Source: Sphingobacteriia bacterium (GTDB lineage: Bacteria; Bacteroidota; Bacteroidia; Chitinophagales; Chitinophagaceae). Taken from it: a stretch of 64,000 bases of DNA. Of this stretch, positions 45,676-54,274 are shown piece after piece. Positions within the stretch are counted from its first letter, which is position 1. Every line of letters begins with the position of its first letter. The stretch is taken from NCBI GenBank assembly GCA_015999745.1, contig JAECQP010000003.1:1-64000 (forward strand), written 5' to 3'. The notes beneath the pieces are model-generated. The model ran no database searches. It was not told where the DNA came from and saw only the letters and a program-made list of their open reading frames with translations. A program made the translations under genes and the position numbers.

Positions 45676-47226
45676 TTAATGAACAGCTGTAACGTTTACT
45701 TTTTCAATACCCATCAGGTGCACTTCAATGTGACGCTCATGCGCCTTACTGTCGAACTCACTGATTACTTCCAGGATATCATAATCAATAAAATAACTTT
45801 CTGTACCATCAATGGTCAGTATGCTGTATTCCGGAATCTTATCCAGCGCTCTACGGAGTTTTACTTTATTCAGGAAAGTGACGTTGGAATTCAGTTTAAT
45901 CAGGAACACCGCCGTTTCATGCTTCATTTCTTTGGTCACATTATAATCGGCCCTGAAATTATTCAGGATGATATAGTAAACGGACATCAGCAAACCAATA
46001 CAAACGCCGATCAGCAAATCGGTGGCCAGAATGATGGAGATGGTCAGGATAAAGGGGACGAACTGCTTGCGTCCCAGGCTCCACATATTTCTAAACAACT
46101 TGGGTTTTGTAAGGTTATAACCGGTAACAAACAAAATTGCCGCCAGCGAAGCATAAGGAATCTTGTTCAGCAAAAAAGGAATGAACAAAACCGCCATCAA
46201 CATAAACACACCGTGTGTGATGGCGGAAAGCTTAGACTTGGCGCCAGCATCCGCATTGGCCGCCCCCCTTACTACTACTGCAGTCATGGGCAGTGCGCCC
46301 ACCATACCACAGGCCATATTGCCCACTCCCTGTGCAATCAGTTCCCTGTTTACGGGAGTGATCCGGTTCCTTCTGTCGAGCTTGTCAACAGCTTCCACAC
46401 AAAGCAGGGTTTCGAGGGTGGCCAGCAAACCAATGACAAGGCCGTCTTTCCAAACCTGCGAAACAGAAAAGGCCTTGGAAAAATCAGGAAAAACGATGCT
46501 GGAAAAGATATCGGAAGGAACATTCACCAGTTGATTAGATTGTAAAGCCATTGCGGGAAAGAACTGAATAAAAACAAAATTAAGCAGTACCCCGGCCAGC
46601 ACTCCCATCAGCGGGGCTGGAATCATTTTTAATTTTTTGGCGACAGGGTGTTGCATACCCAGTATCACGGAAAAAGAAATAACAGCAATAACGATAGCCC
46701 CACGGGTAATATGTTTGTTGAATTCGGAAAGATTACCCAATACATTTTTAGAAGAGAACAAATCCAGGAAACCTTCAGTCCAGAAATGGGGTTCGGAATA
46801 ACCCAGCATCAGCGGAATCTGTTTAGACACCAGGATAATACCAATCGCAGCCAGCATTCCCTTGATAACGGCAGAGGGAAAATAACTGGCGAATATACCC
46901 AGCCGCAGCAAGCCCAGTACCAGTTGAAATAAACCGGCCACCATGATCGACAGGATAAATACATTGTAATTGCCGATAGAGATAATCGAAGCGGCAACCA
47001 CGGTAGACAAACCAGCCGCAGGGCCAGAAACACCTAGTTGTGAACCACTAATTATACCCACCACAATACCCCCAATAATACCAGACATCAGCCCGGCATA
47101 CAAAGGAGCGCCTGAGGCCAGGGCAATCCCAAGGCAAAGGGGCAATGCAACTAAAAAAACAGATAAACCTGCGGGAAGATCGTGCTTAAACCAAATGAGC
47201 CGATAATACCTGATTGTACGCTTCAT
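45676..47226 (-). CDS. SulP family anion transporter with STAS domain
   Basis: This 516-residue protein has about ten to twelve membrane segments over residues 15-410 and a C-terminal STAS domain (about 430-510, with ILTIDGTESYFIDYDILEV). SulP landmarks are the N-terminal PAGLSVFLVALPLCLGIALASGAP region and the central GMVGALPMTAVVVRGAANADAGAKS. The family carries sulfate, bicarbonate or other anions, driven by Na+ or H+. The substrate is not deducible. It precedes the ABC ATPase by 18 bases. Confidence 0.9.
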   Translation of the reverse strand: MKRTIRYYRLIWFKHDLPAGLSVFLVALPLCLGIALASGAPLYAGLMSGIIGGIVVGIISGSQLGVSGPAAGLSTVVAASIISIGNYNVFILSIMVAGLFQLVLGLLRLGIFASYFPSAVIKGMLAAIGIILVSKQIPLMLGYSEPHFWTEGFLDLFSSKNVLGNLSEFNKHITRGAIVIAVISFSVILGMQHPVAKKLKMIPAPLMGVLAGVLLNFVFIQFFPAMALQSNQLVNVPSDIFSSIVFPDFSKAFSVSQVWKDGLVIGLLATLETLLCVEAVDKLDRRNRITPVNRELIAQGVGNMACGMVGALPMTAVVVRGAANADAGAKSKLSAITHGVFMLMAVLFIPFLLNKIPYASLAAILFVTGYNLTKPKLFRNMWSLGRKQFVPFILTISIILATDLLIGVCIGLLMSVYYIILNNFRADYNVTKEMKHETAVFLIKLNSNVTFLNKVKLRRALDKIPEYSILTIDGTESYFIDYDILEVISEFDSKAHERHIEVHLMGIEKVNVTAVH

Positions 47227-47280
47227 TCGAATTTTTATTTAGAAAAGAATACACAAAGATAATATTTATTAATTTAGGCT

Positions 47281-48453
47281 ATGATTACCGACACGCTCCG
47301 CTCGCAATTCCTCCTGAGAAAAGACATCACATTCCTGAATTTCGGTTCCTTTGGAGCCTGCCCCAGTCCTGTATTTAACCGTTATCAGCAATACCAGCTG
47401 GAACTGGAACAGGAGCCTGTACAGTTCATCGTAAAAACCGGCTTGGAATACCTTAAAGCGTCCCGGATTGCCCTGGGAACTTACCTCAACTGTAATGAAG
47501 ATGATCTTGTATTTGTAACCAACCCCTCCTATGCAGTAAACCTGATCGCCAAAAGCCTGAAACTGGAACCGGGGGATGAGATCCTTACCACCGATCTCGA
47601 ATACGGGGCCTGCGACAGAACCTTTCAATATTATTGTGAAAAAGCCGGCGCCCGTTATGTACGCCAGCCAATCGGTTTGCCGCTCACCGGCAAGGAGCAG
47701 TTTACGGAAGATTTGCTGAAAGGCCTGAGCGCCAAAACAAAAATGATCTTCATCAGCCATATCACCAGTTCCACTGCCCTGCGCTTTCCGGTAGAAGAAA
47801 TCTGCGCCATTGCCAAATCAAAAGGCATACTGGTGTTTGTGGATGGCGCACACGGTCCTGCACAAACGGAAGTTAACCTAAGCGCCCTGAATGCCGATAT
47901 CTATACAGGGGCTTGTCATAAATGGATGATGGCGCCTAAAGGATGTTCCTTTTTATATGTAAAAAGAGAACTACAGCACTTGTTCGACCCGCTGGTGATC
48001 AGTTGGGGATTCAACAGCACTACCCCATCTCATTCCAAATTCCTGGATTATCATCAAACGCAGGGTACCAGGGATTTTTCCGCATTCTGCACCGTACCGG
48101 CGGTCATCGACTTTCTGCAACAGCATAACTGGGCCGCCGTATCGAAGGAATGCAGAGCAATGGTACAGGCCAATGCGCTGCGCTTCTGCGAATTGCTGAA
48201 AAGCGAGCCATTGGCGCCTGTGAACGACGATTTCATCCTGCAACTATTCAGTGTGCCCATCAATACCCCGGAGCCTGAAACATTGAAAGACCTGTTGTTC
48301 AACAAATACAAAATTGAAATACCGGTGATGCCTCATGCAGATAAAGTGTACCTGCGCTATTCCATCCAGGCGTTCAATACACAGCAGGACCTGGACATAC
48401 TGGAAGATGCACTGAAAAATATCATTCAAACAACCAACCTGATTAAGGTATAA
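47281..48453 (+). CDS. Aminotransferase class V (isopenicillin-N-epimerase-like)
   Basis: This 390-residue PLP enzyme of fold type I has the Asp contacting the PLP ring nitrogen in VFVDGAHGPAQ (near 184) and the Schiff-base Lys in TGACHKWMMAPKG (near 215). The N-terminal region FGSFGACPSPV and the Arg-rich end (YLRYSIQAFNT) bind substrate carboxylates. The family includes epimerases, cysteine desulfurase-like and sulfur-amino-acid lyases. The gene stands alone between divergent SulP and convergent VF530 genes, so context does not settle the substrate. Confidence 0.85.
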   Translation: MITDTLRSQFLLRKDITFLNFGSFGACPSPVFNRYQQYQLELEQEPVQFIVKTGLEYLKASRIALGTYLNCNEDDLVFVTNPSYAVNLIAKSLKLEPGDEILTTDLEYGACDRTFQYYCEKAGARYVRQPIGLPLTGKEQFTEDLLKGLSAKTKMIFISHITSSTALRFPVEEICAIAKSKGILVFVDGAHGPAQTEVNLSALNADIYTGACHKWMMAPKGCSFLYVKRELQHLFDPLVISWGFNSTTPSHSKFLDYHQTQGTRDFSAFCTVPAVIDFLQQHNWAAVSKECRAMVQANALRFCELLKSEPLAPVNDDFILQLFSVPINTPEPETLKDLLFNKYKIEIPVMPHADKVYLRYSIQAFNTQQDLDILEDALKNIIQTTNLIKV

Positions 48454-48468
48454 CCAGGACTTCTGAAA

Positions 48469-48684
48469 CTAAAGCGTGCTGATGTAAAGGTCTTCCACCT
48501 TTTTACGGGCCCAGGGGGTTTTGCGCAGAAAGGTTAAACTGGACTTGATACTTGGATTGTTCTTAAAGCAATTAATATTGATGATCCTTGCCAGGTCTTC
48601 CCAGCCAAAATGCTGCACCAGGTAGGTCAGAATAAACTCCAGGGTTTTGCCATGCAGCGGATCTTTAGATTCGAAAGGTTTCAT
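48469..48684 (-). CDS. VF530 family DNA-binding protein (DUF2132)
   Basis: This 71-residue basic protein matches the small VF530 family through [22 protein letters not shown], the following [24 protein letters not shown] and its helical make-up. Members bind double-stranded DNA; their role is unclear. The start codon sits in one arm of an 11-bp inverted repeat (48681-48718), which may control the gene. Confidence 0.9.
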   Translation of the reverse strand: MKPFESKDPLHGKTLEFILTYLVQHFGWEDLARIININCFKNNPSIKSSLTFLRKTPWARKKVEDLYISTL

Positions 48685-48718
48685 GATTATGAAGATAATA
48701 CAATCTCCATAATCATGA
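48681..48718 (-). promoter_or_regulatory. 11-bp inverted repeat covering the VF530 start codon
   Basis: TCATGATTATG (48681-48691) and CATAATCATGA (48708-48718) are exact inverse complements with 16 bases between. The ATG of the VF530 gene lies in the arm at 48682-48684. In the mRNA this could form a hairpin hiding the start codon; in DNA it could be an operator for the gene's own product. Confidence 0.5.
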
Positions 48719-48752
48719 ATGGGTGATCATTCCAGCAGTTGAAAACCATTTT

Positions 48753-49253
48753 TTACTGCGTATCGGTATCGGCAGTTGGGCCATACATACCCGGAACAGG
48801 GATATCCAGCAGGCGCAGGTATACTGTTAATTGGGCACGATGGTGATAGAGATGGTTCAGGCACCAGGTACGCACTACAGATTCCTTAGGAAGGGTGAAA
48901 TAAACCACATCCCCATTGCGCATAGTCCAGTTTTTGGCAAAATCCTCCTCCTTTGCATTTTGCAGGATTGTTTCGGATTTCGCCAACAGGTCATCGAAAT
49001 AGTTCAGCAGTTCTTCTGTAGAATTGACTTCTTTTCGTATACCGCTGTCTTTGGAAAAATCCAGCTCATCCTGAACCAGGCATTCCTTCCACCATCCGTT
49101 GATCTCAGCCACATGGAGGGCCAGTCTTTTCAGGGTCATGGATTTCTCATGCGGTTTAAACCCGGCCTTGTCAAAAGGGATAGCCGCTAAAATCAGGCGG
49201 GTATTAACAGATTCCTGTTTCAATTCTGCCAAAAATTTACCAGCAATACTCAT
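48753..49253 (-). CDS. DinB family protein (putative metal-dependent hydrolase fold)
   Basis: This protein has 166 residues from the ATG at 49253, four-helix-bundle type. The three metal His positions of DinB/YfiT proteins are visible: His in LALHVAEINGWW, and the pair in CLNHLYHHRAQLTVYL near the C-terminus. The open frame upstream to 49301 gives an unlikely start. It is divergent from the metallo-hydrolase gene. Function is unknown; many members act in bacillithiol-type thiol transfer or stress responses. Confidence 0.88.
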   Translation of the reverse strand: MSIAGKFLAELKQESVNTRLILAAIPFDKAGFKPHEKSMTLKRLALHVAEINGWWKECLVQDELDFSKDSGIRKEVNSTEELLNYFDDLLAKSETILQNAKEEDFAKNWTMRNGDVVYFTLPKESVVRTWCLNHLYHHRAQLTVYLRLLDIPVPGMYGPTADTDTQ

Positions 49254-49306
49254 GTTTTTATTTTTAAAGTTTAAGAAGCTGAATATACACTTTCTTTGCA
49301 TTTCAT

Positions 49307-50134
49307 ATGTCCCTTTTTATTGCATCATTAAACTCCGGCAGCAACGGCAACTGCTATTATATTGGCAATCAATCCGAAGCGGTATTGATTGACGCAGGGC
49401 TATCCTGCAGAGAAATAGAAATACGCATGAAAATGCGATCGCTGCAGATCGAAAAGGTGAAAGCCATTTTTGTTTCTCACGAACATACGGATCATATAAA
49501 AGGGGTATCCACACTGGCCCATAAATACAAACTACCGGTTTACATTACACCCGGAACCGCCGAAAACGGGCCAAGATTAATTAAACATCTGTCACAACCC
49601 TTCACCGCACATCAGCCTATACAAATCGGAGATATAACAGTTATTCCATTTGGCAAGGAACATGATGCCGCCGACCCGCATAGCTTTGTAGTGAGCCATG
49701 CAGGCATTAATATCGGCGTGATCACCGATATCGGCACAGTATGCGATCAGGTGACCCACTATTTCAAACAATGTCACGCAGCGTTCCTCGAATCCAATTA
49801 CGATGAAGAAATGCTGGCAAACGGAAAATATCCCCAACTGCTGAAAAACCGGATCAGCGGAGGGAAGGGGCATATTTCCAATACCCAGGCGCTGGAGCTG
49901 TTTATTGCCCACAAGCCGCCTTTTATGACACACCTGCTGCTCTCCCATCTCTCCAGGGAGAACAACACTCCTGAGCGTGCTAAAGCCATATTTGAACCAT
50001 TTGCCGGAAATACGCTGGTCACAGTCGCTTCCCGGTACGAAGCCAGCGAGGTGTATCAGATCAGTCATCCGGAACCGGTGGAGATCGTTATCCCAAGGAT
50101 ACGGGTTCAGGCCGTACAAATAAGCTTATTTTAA
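49307..50134 (+). CDS. Metallo-beta-lactamase fold hydrolase (YycJ/WalJ type)
   Basis: This 275-residue protein has the metal motif S-H58-E-H60-T-D62-H63 and later His/Asp ligands (GKEHDAADPHSF, GVITDIG and LLSHLSRENN). N-terminal LNSGSNGNCYYI is characteristic of the YycJ-like subgroup, cytosolic nuclease or phosphodiesterase-like enzymes linked in Firmicutes to cell-wall signalling. Here the usual walRK neighbours are absent. No signal peptide. Confidence 0.9.
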   Translation: MSLFIASLNSGSNGNCYYIGNQSEAVLIDAGLSCREIEIRMKMRSLQIEKVKAIFVSHEHTDHIKGVSTLAHKYKLPVYITPGTAENGPRLIKHLSQPFTAHQPIQIGDITVIPFGKEHDAADPHSFVVSHAGINIGVITDIGTVCDQVTHYFKQCHAAFLESNYDEEMLANGKYPQLLKNRISGGKGHISNTQALELFIAHKPPFMTHLLLSHLSRENNTPERAKAIFEPFAGNTLVTVASRYEASEVYQISHPEPVEIVIPRIRVQAVQISLF

Positions 50135-50210
50135 GGTTCACTGCCAATTTACTTGTATTGTTATTCCGGAGATAATTGATTAAATTGTAGATGAAACAAA
50201 TCAATCCGTT

Positions 50211-50618
50211 ATGAAACACTATCACATTGTTTCGAGGATAGCGATTTACATGCTTTCGGTTGTTCTGATCATTTTTGGTATTTGTCACTTTCTCTATCCC
50301 CGCGACCTCTTCGTTTATGTTCCTGTATTCATGGTAGGTGGAATACTCTATGCGTACATTGTAGGAGGAATTTTCATCCTGGTGGGGTTGTCCTTCTTAA
50401 CCAACCAGTACGTGAAATTTACCAGTTACCTGCTGGTGGTACTGATGTTGGTCTTCATTCTGAGTATCCATGTTCCCAATTACCTGAATGCCGGTAACAG
50501 AGACATGAAGATGCTGGCCCTCATCAATATCCTGAAGGATACGGTGATCATGGGATTTGTAATGCATATTGCTGCCGGTGCGCATCATCAGCATCTGCAT
50601 TTTGAAGAAAGCGACTAG
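50211..50618 (+). CDS. DoxX-like four-helix membrane protein
   Basis: This 135-residue protein has four hydrophobic segments (about 10-25, 38-60, 70-88, 108-125). A short His-rich cytosolic or periplasmic tail (HHQHLHFEE) may bind metal. The length and spacing resemble the DoxX/DoxD-like group, but no diagnostic residue is visible, so the name is tentative. It precedes the ChaN-like gene by 16 bases on the same strand and may be cotranscribed. Confidence 0.7.
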   Translation: MKHYHIVSRIAIYMLSVVLIIFGICHFLYPRDLFVYVPVFMVGGILYAYIVGGIFILVGLSFLTNQYVKFTSYLLVVLMLVFILSIHVPNYLNAGNRDMKMLALINILKDTVIMGFVMHIAAGAHHQHLHFEESD

Positions 50619-50634
50619 ATACCTATATTGAGGT

Positions 50635-51489
50635 ATGAAAAAACAGCTTCTTCTGCTAACACTTCTTTTAAGTGCAGTGGGTGTATTTGCCCAGGGCAAA
50701 ACGCCGTATATCATTTACAATTCCAAAGGCCGCCAGGTTACTTATCAAAAAATGATCCGGATACTGAAGGAAAAGGACATTGTGCTTTTTGGGGAATATC
50801 ACAACAACGCCATTGCGCACTGGCTGCAACTGGAGGTAACCAAAGACCTGCATCAGAACAGGCAAATGGTGCTGGGGGCAGAAATGTTTGAAGCCGACAA
50901 CCAGGATGCCCTGAATAAATACATGGAGGGGAAACTCAGTTCCCGGGGGCTGGATTCCAATGCAAGGCTCTGGAGGAATTACGCAACAGACTACGCGCCT
51001 TTGGTAAACTATGCCAAAGCCAACCAACTACCATTTATAGCAACCAACATTCCAAGGAAGTATGCGGCAATGGTCAGTAAAGGAGGATTCACCCGGCTCG
51101 ACAGTTTAACAGCGGAAGAAAAAAAATGGATAGCCCCCTTACCCATAGCCTATGATAAAAACCTGCCGGGCTATGTAAAGATGATGGAAATGATGGCCGG
51201 GCATGGCAGCGAAAATATGCCCAAAGCGCAGGCGAGCAAGGATGCGACCATGGCGCATTTTATTTTGCGCAACCTGCAGGCAGGTTCATTGTTCCTGCAT
51301 TATAACGGCTCCTATCATTCCGATTTTTATGATGGTATCAACTGGTACCTGAAACGGGAAAAGCCGGACCTGAAATACGGCACAATTTCAACGGTAAGCC
51401 AGAAAAACATCAAAAGCCTGCTCGCCGAAAACAAGGGCAAAGCAGACTTTATTATTTGTGTAGATGAAGATATGACCAATACCTACTGA
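50635..51489 (+). CDS. ChaN-like exported protein
   Basis: This 284-residue protein has a signal peptide cleaved after Ala19. The ChaN/DUF399 signature is ILKEKDIVLFGEYHNNAIAHWLQL, with the conserved Glu-x-His, followed by VLGAEMFEADNQ and a late HYNGSYHSDFYDG. The family fold is alpha/beta and related to the TraB/erythromycin-esterase group; ChaN of Campylobacter binds heme as a lipoprotein. No lipobox Cys is seen here, so it is probably periplasmic. It overlaps the convergent NamZ gene by seven bases. Confidence 0.85.
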   Translation: MKKQLLLLTLLLSAVGVFAQGKTPYIIYNSKGRQVTYQKMIRILKEKDIVLFGEYHNNAIAHWLQLEVTKDLHQNRQMVLGAEMFEADNQDALNKYMEGKLSSRGLDSNARLWRNYATDYAPLVNYAKANQLPFIATNIPRKYAAMVSKGGFTRLDSLTAEEKKWIAPLPIAYDKNLPGYVKMMEMMAGHGSENMPKAQASKDATMAHFILRNLQAGSLFLHYNGSYHSDFYDGINWYLKREKPDLKYGTISTVSQKNIKSLLAENKGKADFIICVDEDMTNTY

Positions 51490-52724
51490 TAAAGCAGGTA
51501 CTTCCTGCGCATGGCTTTGTATGCCGATAAACCCGGCTCCCAGGAAGCATATATTTCCTGAACGGATTTACCGGCTTCCACCTGCTGCCTGAAAAGATCA
51601 GTACCTGCCAGTTTATTGATGTCACCAATTTCCTTACTCTGGCTTTTGTCGAAAAAATGAGCCTTATCAGGGAAATTATTATAAAGATCGATCATCCACT
51701 GAATATGGATTCGCTTGGTTTTACGCAGTTCAGCAATATCAAAATTGCGCAGATCCAGTCCGTAACATTCCTTGTTAATGTGTAGTGGCGTTTCACTCAT
51801 ACCGGGAATACTGACAGGTGTATAAGAAAAATCATACTTCCCTTTTAAGAGCGGGCTGCCAAAAACGGTAAAAGGAAACTGCGTGCCTCTTCCGTGGTTC
51901 AGCACCGTGCCTTCGAACCAGCAGGTGGTTGGATAAAGCATAATGCTTTGCTGGGTGTTGAGGTTGGGAGAAGGCTTCACAGGAAGGGTGTACTCCATAT
52001 CGTGTGTATAGTTGGCCACTTTAATGATCTTCAGTTTGCACTGCAGTTTATTGGGCAACCATCCTTCGCCATTCAGCATCTGCGCAAACTCGGCAATGGT
52101 CATGCCATGTGCAACAGGGATGGGATACATGCCAATACCCGATTTAAATTTCATATCCAGTACAGGGCCATCCACGAGGTAACCATTGGGATTGGGCCGG
52201 TCGAGGATCAGGAGTTCCTTGTTGTTTTCCGCACAGGCTTCCATGATATGGCCCAGCACGTTAATGTATGTGTAAAAACGACAGCCTACATCCTGGATAT
52301 CGAAGATCATTACATCCACATCGGCCAGGTCTTCCTTAGACGGCTTACGTTTAGGGCCATAGAGCGAAATCACGGCAACACCCGTTGCAGGATCTTTCTC
52401 ATCCTTCACTTTAACCCCGGCGCTGGCATTGCCCCTGAACCCGTGTTCGGGGCCAAACACTTTCACGATATTGATACCACGATTCAGCATACTGTCTACA
52501 AAATGCATTTTGCCCACAATCGTAGTAGGGTTCGCCAGCAGCGCCACCCGCTTGCCTTTTAAATAAGGCAGGTATAGATTAGTTTGGTCTGCCCCCGTAA
52601 TAATAGGGTTGGGTTTAGGGACATTGATATTAGCGATCGCAACAATGGCAAAAAAGCCCGCTGCTACTAAAAGCAGCGAAGGTTTCAGGCAATAGGATCT
52701 GAATAACCGGGGTAAATTTTTCAT
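51483..52724 (-). CDS. Exo-beta-N-acetylmuramidase NamZ-like (DUF1343)
   Basis: This protein has 413 residues from the ATG at 52724; the frame to 52754 only adds an unlikely tail. An N-terminal hydrophobic segment (about 15-35) serves as signal or anchor. DUF1343 landmarks are VFGPEHGFRGNASAG, VMIFDIQDVGCRFYTYINVLGHIMEA, LDRPNPNG and FPFTVFGSP. Characterised members (NamZ) release MurNAc from the non-reducing end of muropeptide glycan. This fits the kinase and MurQ genes at 42282-43946 that would use MurNAc. Family is certain; activity is inferred. Confidence 0.88.
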   Translation of the reverse strand: MKNLPRLFRSYCLKPSLLLVAAGFFAIVAIANINVPKPNPIITGADQTNLYLPYLKGKRVALLANPTTIVGKMHFVDSMLNRGINIVKVFGPEHGFRGNASAGVKVKDEKDPATGVAVISLYGPKRKPSKEDLADVDVMIFDIQDVGCRFYTYINVLGHIMEACAENNKELLILDRPNPNGYLVDGPVLDMKFKSGIGMYPIPVAHGMTIAEFAQMLNGEGWLPNKLQCKLKIIKVANYTHDMEYTLPVKPSPNLNTQQSIMLYPTTCWFEGTVLNHGRGTQFPFTVFGSPLLKGKYDFSYTPVSIPGMSETPLHINKECYGLDLRNFDIAELRKTKRIHIQWMIDLYNNFPDKAHFFDKSQSKEIGDINKLAGTDLFRQQVEAGKSVQEIYASWEPGLSAYKAMRRKYLLYQ

Positions 52725-52769
52725 ATGGTAATAATACGAAAAAATATACACCACAACCTGAACGGCCTG

Positions 52770-53363
52770 CTAAAAGGTATTCGTATCCGGGTTGTCAAAC
52801 GCTGAAACAACCTGTTTTGTCCAGTTCTCAATACATTCAGATTCCGCCCTGTCGGCCCTGTCAAAAAAGAAATGTTGCTTTACATCAAGCCCGCAATAAC
52901 TGTAAATCCCTTTGTCTGATGTAAGTAATAACGCTTTATCCATGCCAATGCCGGCATATTCTGCAGCAGACTTACCGTGCGTATTAATTATTACAGCTTG
53001 CCTGCCATTCAACAATCCTTTCTGAACACCTGCGTTGTACTCATAGGCAAATCCATAACTGAAAACCCGGTCTATATATCCTTTCAAAATGGCCGGCATA
53101 CCGGTCCACCAGATCGGGTAAATAAATGTTATATGGTCTGCCCGAGAAATAAACGCCTGCTCCTTCTGAACGCCGGCATCAACGGCCCCCATCCGCTGCC
53201 CTTTCATGTCTTCCAATGACAATACCGGGTTAAAGTTAATCCGGTACAAGTCCCTGACTTCAATTTCATGGCCCGCATTCTGCAATACTTCAACAACTGT
53301 TTTTTTAAAATGATTGTTCAGGCTTTGATCGTTTGGGTGCGCATAAATAATAAGATGTTTCAT
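52770..53363 (-). CDS. NAD(P)H-dependent quinone oxidoreductase (flavodoxin-like fold)
   Basis: This protein has 197 residues from the ATG at 53363; the upstream extension to 53450 overlaps the AraC gene and is rejected. The flavodoxin-2 fold is seen from MKHLIIYAHPNDQSLNNHF and the flavin loop ITFIYPIWWTGMPAILKGYIDRVFSYGFAYE, which is the diagnostic segment of MdaB/KefF/NQO1-type enzymes. It reduces quinones by two electrons using NAD(P)H. It lies 76 bases downstream of the AraC regulator on the same strand, which may control it. Confidence 0.9.
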   Translation of the reverse strand: MKHLIIYAHPNDQSLNNHFKKTVVEVLQNAGHEIEVRDLYRINFNPVLSLEDMKGQRMGAVDAGVQKEQAFISRADHITFIYPIWWTGMPAILKGYIDRVFSYGFAYEYNAGVQKGLLNGRQAVIINTHGKSAAEYAGIGMDKALLLTSDKGIYSYCGLDVKQHFFFDRADRAESECIENWTKQVVSAFDNPDTNTF

Positions 53364-53439
53364 GTGGTTACTTTTATATGATTGAATGATATAAAAGTAG
53401 CATGAGCGGGCAGCTAAAAATTGTAAGAAAACGAAACCG

Positions 53440-54264
53440 CTACAGTTCACGGGGGCAGCAGATGTCCTGCTGAAATTTCATGAACCGGGCAGGTGAAAGA
53501 TTGAGAAAGAACTTAAAGTCGTGAATCAATTGGCTTTGATCATAATAGCCACATTGATCAATCACTTCAAACCAGTCCGGTTTAACCTGCTTAATGGCAA
53601 AATCCCGGATTAACTCAACCGCTTTCAGGAACCGGTAGTACCGGTTTATTTCCTTCGCAGAATACCCCAGATATTGTTTATGACGGAGTTGGATATTTCT
53701 TTCGCTTTGGTTCATTTTCCTCGCGATGGTTTTGACAGGGTCCAGAACTGTATCATCGAAAGTTGTCAGTAATTCAGAAGTAGCAGAACGGTTTTTAAGA
53801 TAGGGTTTACAGAAATCAAGGATATAATTCACCTTTTCCTGCTGACTGTTCATTTTTTTTAATTCATGCCACAAATCGGCGAAGCAATGTTCCTTTATCA
53901 ATTCGTCCGGGTTAACGGGTACCTGTTCTGCAAGAACAGCATTCCCAAAAAAACGATAAAAAGCATCCCCTTTAAAGTTAGCCACCAGAATTTCAGTGCC
54001 GGCCGGTAAAGTATAATCGAACGCATTTTTAATGGGGCCCAGAATCATACATTGATTCACTTTGATCTCCGTATTTTGCTTTGACCTAAGCAAAGCGCCA
54101 GGCCCGCAATTGAAAATTAAAATGGTTTGAAAAGAGGGCAATAGGGTTTTGGTCTGATGCTGCCCCGATTTATTGGCTGCATAATAAAAATGGGTAACCA
54201 CTTCTTCAAAGCCGATGGGAGTCGCAATGCGTAAATCGTGATATTCCTGGTCGTTATTGCGCAT
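53440..54264 (-). CDS. AraC family transcriptional regulator
   Basis: This protein has 274 residues from the ATG at 54264; the longer frame overlaps the upstream secreted-protein gene. The N-terminal sensor part (about 1-150) is mostly beta. The C-terminal AraC domain (about 165-270) contains KMNQSERNIQLRHKQYLGYSAKEINRYYRFLKAV for the first helix-turn-helix and linker, and CGYYDQSQLIHDFKFFLNLSPARF for the second. The DUF6597-like sensor layout is common in Bacteroidota. The quinone reductase gene downstream is a likely target. Confidence 0.88.
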   Translation of the reverse strand: MRNNDQEYHDLRIATPIGFEEVVTHFYYAANKSGQHQTKTLLPSFQTILIFNCGPGALLRSKQNTEIKVNQCMILGPIKNAFDYTLPAGTEILVANFKGDAFYRFFGNAVLAEQVPVNPDELIKEHCFADLWHELKKMNSQQEKVNYILDFCKPYLKNRSATSELLTTFDDTVLDPVKTIARKMNQSERNIQLRHKQYLGYSAKEINRYYRFLKAVELIRDFAIKQVKPDWFEVIDQCGYYDQSQLIHDFKFFLNLSPARFMKFQQDICCPREL

Positions 54265-54274
54265 CGGTTGAGGT

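Noticed and set aside
45679-46545. Long plus-strand open frame of 288 codons.
   Set aside because: Lies wholly antisense to the SulP gene, is His/Gln/Asn-rich in the way antisense frames are, and has no domain.
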